Made by a program: the position numbers and the translations under genes. A stretch of 64,000 nucleotides of DNA, taken from NCBI GenBank assembly GCA_025331565.1, contig JAFREQ010000283.1, forward strand, positions 1-64,000, given 5' to 3'. This document shows, piece by piece, positions 55,587-64,000 of the stretch. Below the pieces are notes generated by a model. That model searched no databases. It was not told where the DNA came from and saw only the letters and a list, made by a program, of their open reading frames with translations. This DNA is from Holacanthus passer. Its lineage: Eukaryota > Chordata > Actinopteri > Pomacanthidae. Position 1 is the first letter of the stretch. Every line of letters begins with the position of its first letter.

Positions 55587-57516
55587 ATGAATAAAATAAG
55601 CGGTCTAATGAAAGACAATGGGAATCCAGACATTATTGATGAACATTTAGAAGAATGCTGCAAACTTTTAAAGGAGTTTACTCATGCAAACTATGAGGTA
55701 CTCATGCTGTTGCCCGATGAGGAAAAGGATGCAGATCAGACATTTTGGTTCAAACCAAAAGAGGAACAATTCAACAATTTCATGAGTGAAGCTGAAAGGT
55801 GGATAGCTACAAGAAGACAACAAAATGAAGATGTGAGTCCAGACAATAGTGTATCTGTAACAGTTACACCAGCAGAAAATAAGTCTGGTCTCTGTGTTGC
55901 ACAAAGCACAACAAGCAGCCACTCATCAAGATCATCCAGATCATCCAGATCATCTAGAGCATCATCCATCTCATCTATACGGCAGAAGGAACAAGCAGAA
56001 CGTGCCGCCTTACTTGCACGTGCAGCATCCCTGAAACAAAAACAGGCATTAGAGCTTGAAGAATGCAAGTTAAAGGCAAAGAAGGATCAGCTTGAGATCG
56101 AGACAGCTATTGCTGAGTCTACAGCCAAAATAAAAGTGCTGGAAAATTGTGAGTATGAGAACAAACACTATGTAACTGGTCATCCTGAGGCAAGCTTTGA
56201 GGACAATCAGCAGCCAAGCAGACAGGAGTTAGTAATAAAATGTGAACACACTGAACAGCCACAAGTGAATGAAAATAAAGTGAAACATGAACATGACATG
56301 CAGCAAAATGATGTCAGTAATGATACAGAAACAAAATGACATCACTGAGATGTTAGTTAAACAACAGAGACTGTCACATTTGCCCCAAAGAGACGTACCT
56401 GTTTTCAGCGGTGACCCCCTTGAGTTTAAATCCTTCATGAGGGCTTTTGACCATACTATTCATGATAAAGCTGATAGTGACAGTGATAGGTTATACTACC
56501 TGGAACAGTTCACCAGAGGTGAGCCCAGAGACTTAGTCAGAAGTTGTCAGCACATGAATCCTCAACAAGGCTACAATGAAGCAAGAAAATTGCTGACTTA
56601 TCACTATGGTAACGAACTGAAAATCTCAACTGCCTATATGAACAGAGCATTCAGCTGGCCGCAAATTAAACCTGATGACGCTAAGGCTCTTCATAGTTAC
56701 TCGCTGTTTCTAACTGGCTGTAACAATGCAATGCAAGACCTTAATCAGCTCCAAGAAATGGAGAATCCCACTAATCTCAGAATCATTATCTCCAAGTTAC
56801 CATACAAGATGAGAGAGATGTGGAGAGTTTCTGCCTTCGACATTCAAGAAACAAGTGGAAGGAGAGCAAGATTTTCAGATCTGGTCAGATTCATAAACAG
56901 ACAAGCTAAAATAGCTGCAGATCCTTTGTTCGGTGACATAAAAGATGCTGAGGATAAGGGAAAACCTTATGCAAATGTGAGAATGACAAGAGCATCCAGG
57001 CCAAAGGGGAGTGCATTTGCCACAAGTGTAGCACCAGCTACAAATGAACAGTCAACTGAAAGCTGTAAAGGCTCCTCTCGCCACACCATTAATGCCTTTC
57101 AGAAGCCATGTATATATTGTGAAAAACAACATACATTGGCAGAATGTCACAAAATCAGAAACCAGCCTTACAAAGATAGACTAGAGTTTCTTAAAGGAAA
57201 AGGACTGTGTTTTTCATGTTTGACACCAGGACATTTGAGTAAAGACTGTAAGAAAAGAGTTTCATGTGAATACTGTTCTAAGAGACATCCAAGCATGCTT
57301 CATTGCACAAAGGAAGGGGACAATGAAGCAGTTGAGACAAGTCAGAGAAACACCACAGAGAGCACTACAACTTATGAAACAACACACATCTCAGGTGGAA
57401 CTTGTGGAAAAGACAGTCGTGTCTTAGCAATTGTGCCTGTGTGTGTCAAGTCAAAGAAAGGCAGCAAGGTAATAGAGACGTATGCATTCATGGATAATGG
57501 AAGCCAAGCCACTACA
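55587..57516 (+). pseudogene. BEL/Pao gag and partial protease, frameshifted
   Basis: The first frame (55587-56339) has an N-terminal helical part, a Ser/Arg repeat (SSRSSRSSRSSRASS) and a Lys/Glu coiled coil. A frame change near 56310 leads to the second frame. That frame carries the gag core (VPVFSGDPLEFKSFMRAF, RLYYLEQFTRGEPRDLV) and cysteine/histidine knuckles, including CIYCEKQHTLAECHK, CFSCLTPGHLSKDC and CEYCSKRHPSMLHC. Protease begins with YAFMDNGSQAT and is cut at 57516. The frame then reads into host DNA. Gag would form the particle core of this retroelement; as found it is incomplete. Confidence 0.88.
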
Positions 57517-58484
57517 GTTAGACTCTGTAGCAGTATACGTATACAAGACAAGAGGTAGATGGATATGACAGTATACATAGTAACTATGGTGTGTATACAA
57601 ACAATGAGAATATGTAATAATATAAAAGTACATTATTACAGGTGAATGTTTTACCTTTTCTCATTTTATCTCGTCTCCAAGCTGTACCACCGCAGTGTGC
57701 AGAAATGGAGCTAAATGGCGTACGTGGAAACAGGAGGCGAAAGCCGACAGAGGTCAAGCGGTTTGTTGTTCTCCAACAAGCTGCTCTGTGTCACACAGCT
57801 GAGGTTCTGATCTGATCCATTAGATTGAAAGTATTGTTCTTCTCTCTTTCTTATCAACACGGAGGAGCGTACAAAAGTTGATGTCGCTTTTCGTTTTTCA
57901 TTGGCACTGATCAGTCACTGGTCACTTTCAGCAGTTCAAATGACACTCACCTGGCACAATTTAATATAATAATTTAATGTGAATAACCTGATGACTTTGA
58001 CAGAAAGAAGACAATTTTACAGTCTTTAAATTGACCGTTACTGTTTTTTATATATTCTCTTGTCTTTTCTCAGGATTGAATCACTTTGCTCAGTGACTCT
58101 GATATTTTCAAAGCACACCAGAAACCTGGTAACCTGGGCTTTCGATTTACTGTGAAGGTGAGTCATGAGATGTGTTGCAGTCCCATATTGGGTCGTATAT
58201 TCTCAAGGTCTGTCCTAATACCTTAATCCCCTTGCTAGATCCAGATTATCATGTACTATTTTCCACTATAACAAATGCAAAGGGAAAACTAATAATAATC
58301 TAGGTTTGGACTATTATATATTTTTTTCTTAATGTACACAGTTTATTCAGGTGCTGTGATGAACGACCTCCTCACGCAGAAATTATTATCTAGATCATTT
58401 GTACAAAACATAAAATTTACAGTCTCATTCTTAACTGAATGAGATGCTGATTTCCAAAAAGCTGATTTCTGCGGGGACCAAGCG

Positions 58485-58715
58485 GTATTAATTCAATTTA
58501 ATTCAATTTTATTTGTATAGCGCCAAATCACAACAAAATCTCAAGGCACTTAACACACAGAGCAGGTCTAGACCCAACAGTTCCCATCATGAGCGAGCAC
58601 TTGACGCGATGTGGCGAGGAAAAACTTCCTTTTAACAGGCAGAAACCTCGGACAGAACCAAGCTCAGTGATGGACATCCATCTGCAGTTGAATATGTTCA
58701 CTCCAGCAGGTCTTG
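58485..58715 (-). mobile_element. LINE 3' tail, right-arm copy
   Basis: Inverse of 32893-33095, starting TTAATTCAATTTTATTTGTA on plus. Confidence 0.7.
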
Positions 58716-61239
58716 AGACAGAAGATCCAGCTTCTTATCTGAAATGACTGACCACATATTTATGTAGGAGCTCGTCTTCTGTGCCATTTCACAGCTGAGC
58801 TCGGAAAGAGACACATGCCTCTGACAGCTCAGTGTCGGAAAGTGACAAGTGGTTAGCTAGAGACTACGCAACCCACCAAGAGACGACCAGCAGAAGGAGG
58901 ACTGACTGTTTTACAGCTTGCCATGTGAACGGTTAAGAATGCGAATCCTTTAAAATCGTTTTAAAACTTTTTCTTGTGTGTGTTATTTGTTTGACATTAA
59001 CGTTAGCTTGTTAGCTAACATTAGCTAATAGTTAAAAATTGAAATTGAGACTTTACTGTTAATAACTAATCAGATTTCAGTGTAAATAATTAAAATAACC
59101 AACAAAAACAAAATTCTTTAATTTACAAGCCTTTTTATTAGATGCCGTGTATGTTTTTGAAAATGAATTGGAAAAGGCAGAGCTTGATGTTGACTTGGTG
59201 TTGTGACAAAAAGTAGGTAAATACTGTTTACCCCTAACACGATGCCACATGTACACTGCACAGACAATTTCCTTCTCTGGGGGTTGTTTTAAGTGGTTCT
59301 GAGGAATGTAGGAAATCCATATCTGAGGAATCAGACTAGACAAAGCGAGAGAGTCTGGGTACCACAAAAGTGACTCCTGGAATGCTGTCAACATTACAAA
59401 TCGACGATATTAACTACTGCTCTGTCCAGTCTCCATTATACGCTCAGTTTGATGTCAAACGTAGATTTATCCAACTCAGCTGCGTCAGTCTGAAAGAGAT
59501 TTAGCCGAACAAGTTTGACATCATTCTTTCTTTCTTTCCCTCGCTCCGTCTGTGAAACAGGAAAACAACAAGCAGAAGAGGGAGCAGGAGAACATCCGCT
59601 CAGCACCTCGAGGAGCCTGCAGATAAAAGGTCCTGCGACAGGGGGAGGAACGCCAACCCCCAGGCCTCCACCTCCGGCCCACAGGTGATCCCTGTCCGGC
59701 CAGAGAGGAGCCCCGGCCCCCAGCCGTCCACCTCTGGCCTTGAGTGTGGAGGACCACAGACTGCCCAGCAGCGGGTGAGTAGTCAGTATTGAATTGAACA
59801 ATAAAACAGTCAATGTTAATGGATTTTTTTCCCGTCACGAAAATACAACTGATTTGTGAGGTGTTGGTCTGTCTGTTGGGAGAGAGTGACCTCCACCACC
59901 TCCCTCAACCCAAACGACTTGTCTCATTCTTCTTCCTGAACTGGTCTGACCTGTTCCTTCGTTTTTCTCCTCTGTTGAACTCCATAACAGTCTCGGGAAC
60001 AGAGGAGGAGGAGGCGACAGATTAGGCGAGGGGTGCTTTGACACGGAAGTTGTGTTCTGCAGCCCCAGGCCTTCTGTGCACATGCCTCCTCGGGAGATGT
60101 AAGAGGGCCGGGCCGAGTTGGATCAGCAGGTACAGTAATAATTGGTGGTAATTCCACCACCGCTCACACATGTTCTACATCTTTCTTTCCGACACTTTTT
60201 TTCCTCCTTTGAAAAACTTACGTTTTCACTTTAAGTTTTGAGTATTTGTATTGTTAGTTGAAAGATATGGACAAGTTAAGGATATAGAAGTAATGATAAC
60301 TTTAGTCTATTGTAGCGACAGGTTAAGGCCATAGATAAGAATAGCTGAAAGGTGGTTCTGTCGATTTTTGAATCAATGACTCAATGGCCAGAAAATTATT
60401 GGGAAACTGTTTTTTATGATCATCAAGATTCATCGATTACATAATGAAATGTTGCTTTGGACCAAAATGTCATGATGATTTTTCACTATTTTCTGGCATT
60501 TTGTAGTGCAAAGGATAAATTGTTTGATCAATGAAATAATTGGCAGAGATATTATTTGATAAAATATAATAACTGCAACCCTTATTGATAAGTGATAAGT
60601 TTAGTGTCAGTTCACAGTTTGCTTCACTAGTTCTTCTTTCTTGTTGTTTCCACTTCACCATCTACTGCCCTGCTACTTTGTTGTTTGCAGGTGAAGACCT
60701 GGATGGAGTAGCCTGGCATCACAGCTGCAAACCATGTGCTCCAAGCAAAGGAAAACAAGCACGGCATATAAATCAATAAACGTTTTTAAAATGACTAGGT
60801 GTGTTTGTTTAATTTCCCTCTACCGGTTTAACCCCTCTAGTAGTGGCAGTCCGTCATTACGTATAGGTTATCGATAAGTGATAAGATTAAGGCTTTAAAC
60901 TCTTGTCATTTCAAATGTGAGTGTAGTTGAAGTATTGAGAAGTGAAGAATATATGCTTGGGTGTAGATTATAATGACAGGTCCAACAACATATTTTTTCC
61001 TTCTAAAATGTTTTTATTTCTTATTTTACAAGTTTAAAAATTGTAAAATAAGGAGAGGGCTTCAAGAGAGTCTTCAGGGACTGTGTTTTTTTTTTTTAAA
61101 ACCCTTTTTTAAAAACCCTTTCTAACCCTATCCCTTTTTTAAAAATCTGTGCAAAGTAGTCAAAGTTATAAAAGACAAAGGTTTATTTAAAAAAAAATCT
61201 TCCAAATGAAACCTCAAAACACTAATGTATGTTGTTTCT

Positions 61240-61715
61240 TGATGTGTGTGATGAAAAGAAGTGACCACCGATGACACGTCTTCACTTGTGCATAAAACGA
61301 CTTTATTACACAAAAAAGAACAATGTCAAAAACCGGCCGAATCTGAGAGTCTCTGGTGCCAATTGTGAGGTCTCTCCTCTTCAGTCCAAACTGCTATCCT
61401 TATATGTGGTTTCTTTACCCCTCCTAACCCCACCTTTTACAACCAGACAATTTGTTGAACATCTGCTAAAGTTGTAAAAGTGACATCTTATCTCCTATCT
61501 TGACCTTTGACCCTCAATTTAAGGAAAAACAAAAGTTCTCATTCCACAGAATAGCTGCAGGACAAATTAGTAGAACTAGAGAAAACATTCCACTAAATAA
61601 CTACAAATCACATTAGTAAAGCTGGAAAGGATAATACACTACATGTATCCAGGGGTAGTAATGAGCCTTCAAGTCTTCATTTTCTTTCTACACATTTCTT
61701 ACAACACTAAATGTT
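61240..61715 (-). mobile_element. Possible solo LTR, right-arm copy
   Basis: Inverse of 29884-30345, with the same TATA-like and AATAAA signals. Confidence 0.4.
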
Positions 61716-61954
61716 GCACAAAATTAAAAATAACTAATTTTGACTTCCTAAGAGAAGCAAATGACTTTAGCAAGGTCTACTGGTGATATTCCATTCCATT
61801 CCTGGTTTTCCTACAGTGCATATGTTAATACAGTGACACATAGTTCTCCCATGTTGCAGCAAATTTGATCTGTATGCGATACACTGTTAGACTCAATTTA
61901 GCCACAAGAGGTCAGGAGTCGACAGGTCTAAAGTGTTGGTATGATCTGAATAAG

Positions 61955-62010
61955 ATAAGATGAGGTATTCCTTTATTAGTCCCACAATGGGGAAATGTAC
62001 ACATATGTGT
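61955..62010 (-). mobile_element. LINE/SINE 3' tail, right-arm copy
   Basis: Inverse of 29590-29640. Confidence 0.6.
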
Positions 62011-62925
62011 GAATATATTAATGTCCCAGCCTGCACTCAGCTTGTCAAAGTCTGAGGCAATCTTTCATTTCCAGCTGTTTGTAATGGTGAATGTCATCTG
62101 GATACTGAGCCACATAGCAGAATTATCAGCAAGAGAGTCCAAGCATTGAGCCCAGTTATTGTTATTGGTCGTCAGTGATAATGCTCATTTGGATATGAAG
62201 ATGCATTTAGGGAACAATTGATAGACAGTAGTTAAGACAGTGTAATAATCTTACAAATACCTTGTGGTTTTATTGTAGGTAGGTAAACAAAAAATGTTCA
62301 CATTTGGTATTTCCCAGTAACACTTTTTTTCCGACCTCAATAACACAGTCCTTAAGGTCTAACAAATGTATTGTAAGCATTTTCTCACTTTATTTTCAAA
62401 GCAGTTTCTACATTTATGTTTCTGTAACAGGTCAGTCATAGTAAATGTTTCTTTTTTTTTTTTTTTTTTTTTTTTGCCGTGTTCATCAGTGGAACAATTT
62501 GAAAGTGGATCATGTGACTCACATGCTCATTCACATACATGTGTGTCCTGATGCCAGTCATCAAAACATTGCTCCACAATCCCAGCAGTGATCCAAACCT
62601 ACGCAGGGTTCCTGTAATGGAACTTGTAGAACACACCTTGATTTTGCTGCTCTGCTTCGCTGCTTGAATCAAATCAAATACTATGTGATGAATAAAGGAT
62701 CTTGAAGATGAATGCAGGCAGTCTTAAGGGTAATGATACGAGCTTTAGCAGCACATGTGCATATTGTTAGTGACATTTCATTTCACAGCTGGACTAGTAG
62801 TAGAACTTAAATTACTTGTAATGACCAGGGTGGAGAAGCTCTTCTGTCTTGGTAAATACCATTTTATACTATGAAACAAAATATACAGATGGTGGACATG
62901 TTTAAATACTGTCCTTGTTGCTGTT

Positions 62926-63047
62926 GCTCACAGACGTACCACCCTGAGCACGCCCGATCTCGTCTGATCTCTCGGAAGACATGCAGGGCAGGGCCTGGTA
63001 AGGAATTGCATGGGATAACGCCCGGGAATACCAGGTGCTCTAAACTT
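62926..63047 (+). pseudogene. 5S rRNA-derived sequence, right-arm copy
   Basis: GTACCACCCTGAGCACGCCC through CGGGAATACCAGGTGCT in 5S order, about 120 bp long. Extra TC after GATCTC and changes in the A/C-box region argue against a working 5S gene. It lies 200 bp from the outer end of element T. Confidence 0.82.
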
Positions 63048-63243
63048 TCACGCTCTTCTACTCTTCGGAGACATCAGAGGGCGCTGCTGCTGCCGCCGCT
63101 TCTTCAGTGGAGACACAGCTGTGTGACACAGAGCAGCTTGTTGGAGAACAACAAACCACTTGACCTCTGACTGCTTTCGCCTCCTGTGTCCACGTGCGCC
63201 ATTTAGCTCCATTTCTGCACACTGTGGTGGTACAGCTTGGAGA

Positions 63244-64000
63244 GCCTCTTGCCCCGTCTCTTTGCTCTTACACTTGAGCCATCCGTTCATCTTCTCATGC
63301 ACGACCGGAGGTGTCTATTGGAGCAATAAATAACATGTTCATATCATTGAAACGTAAATGCAAAGTACAGGGTGTTGGGTCACACCCAGCATCTCAGTAT
63401 CAAACCCAACATCTCAGCACAGTCAGGTGCTGTGGCCCTACATCTCTGTATAAACCCTACAGTTGTTTACAGTTGCGTTTCCTTAACAGCATCAGATAAA
63501 TCATGAGACAAAGACATGCACTCAGTGTATTTTGCATATTTGACACTTCAGGAACACATCTTTATCTGCCTCAGCTTCACTTTCCATGTAACATACTGGC
63601 TTACTTGGCCTGTCCATTACATACAGCAAGCAAGCTGGTTGCTTGCTGTGGTTTGTCATCTTGCTGGGAAGTCCAGCTGGTTACATAAATGGAGTGGAAT
63701 GGAGGACTTCTGGAGTTTGTTGGGTTGCTGATGAATGCAAATTCCACAGTGGAAAAGGCAGAAACACACAACGCACTACGACGAATTAGCTTTAAAATGT
63801 ATGTATATGTAGCTCACTAACTAACTTCATGTTCCACATTAATACATATATTTTAATTTAAATTTGGAAATATTCCACATTTACATCTATATCACAATGT
63901 CTTCATGTACAACACAAAATGCAATAAAAAGTGACTTTTGAGAATTTTAAAAGTGTATAAAAACACTGACAAACATGACACTGTAATATATTAACGGTAA
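63244..64000. other. Right flank, nothing recognised
   Basis: Unique-looking DNA with no supported exon. Short frames at 63311-63731 carry no motif. Confidence 0.45.

Larger units (their letters stand above)
54723..57516 (+). mobile_element. BEL/Pao LTR retroelement, pol and 3' LTR deleted
   Basis: The insertion begins TGTAAGCGCC and ends AGCCACTACA, and is flanked by the 5-bp duplication GTTAG at 54718-54722 and 57517-57521. The empty site exists in the left arm (single GTTAG near 34067, reverse strand). The 5' LTR is followed by a gag frame with zinc knuckles and the start of protease. Pol and all but the last roughly 10 bp of the 3' LTR are missing. Confidence 0.92.
53184..63150. repeat. 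Right arm of inverted duplication (with BEL insertion)
   Basis: It is the reverse complement of 28446-35608. Removing the BEL element plus one target duplication (2799 bp) from 9967 bp leaves about 7.17 kb, matching the left arm. Homopolymers differ: the T-run at 62452-62475 is much longer than its left counterpart. The proximal edge lies exactly at the hAT C 5' end. Confidence 0.93.
57674..63243. mobile_element. TIR-bounded element T, right-arm copy (both ends present)
   Basis: TCTCCAAGCTGTACCACC at 57674 and its inverse ending GCTTGGAGA at 63243 mark the ends of about 118-bp inverted repeats. Each repeat contains an ATG-started basic frame (MELNGVRGNRRRKPTEVK at 57704; MELNGARGHRRRKQSEVK on minus near 63213). 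Inside are a LINE tail, exon-like blocks, an LTR-like block and a 5S-derived sequence. No transposase or clear target duplication was found, so it may be a composite repeat rather than a transposon. Confidence 0.5.

Noticed and set aside
1..64000. CRISPR arrays, bacterial operons or phage features
   Set aside because: The sequence is vertebrate; repeats here are minisatellites, TIRs and retroelement tails without spacer structure.

Overview
The window looks like ray-finned fish (teleost, probably percomorph) nuclear DNA. It is AT-rich and intron-bearing, and it is crowded with fish-type LINE 3' tails, L1 and L2-like fragments, EnSpm/CACTA, hAT and BEL/Pao elements. One complete host gene is recognisable: dnd1 (dead end, germ-cell RNA-binding protein), on the minus strand in five coding exons between 8423 and 19995. 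All five junctions are in phase and give a predicted protein of 388 residues.

Layout. 1-4550: two hAT derivatives (A' and A) with their 5' ends facing each other across an 855-bp second copy of dnd1 exon 3 plus flanking intron. 4551-8160: a possible solo LTR, a broken C-type lectin domain, and LINE tails. 8160-20155: dnd1, with LINEs in its introns. 20338-23778: two more hAT copies (B1, B2) head to head just upstream of dnd1. 23990-26600: a broken EnSpm/CACTA transposase. 26900-28445: LTR-like sequence and an L1 fragment. 28446-35608: left arm of a large inverted duplication. 35609-51472: spacer with a possible small two-exon gene, a lone tsc2-like exon, duplicated exon-like pieces, a 51-bp tandem array, a broken L1 and a second EnSpm/CACTA transposase. 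51473-53183: hAT copy C. 53184-63150: right arm of the inverted duplication, distinguished by a 2.8-kb BEL/Pao insertion with a GTTAG target duplication.

The hAT copies are internally deleted derivatives of one family. They keep the 5' exons (a basic N-terminus resembling ZMYM1-like hAT proteins, then short symmetric phase-1 exons) and lack the transposase core. The most interesting pattern is that the outer end of the hAT 5' terminal inverted repeat lies exactly at four structural breakpoints: both edges of the dnd1 exon copy, the B1/B2 junction, and the proximal edge of the right inverted arm. I could not find matching 8-bp target duplications at these edges. This suggests aberrant hAT transposition or repair that moved and duplicated host DNA, including the RNA-recognition exon of a germline gene.

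All similarity statements rest on reading and by-eye alignment; no database search was run.
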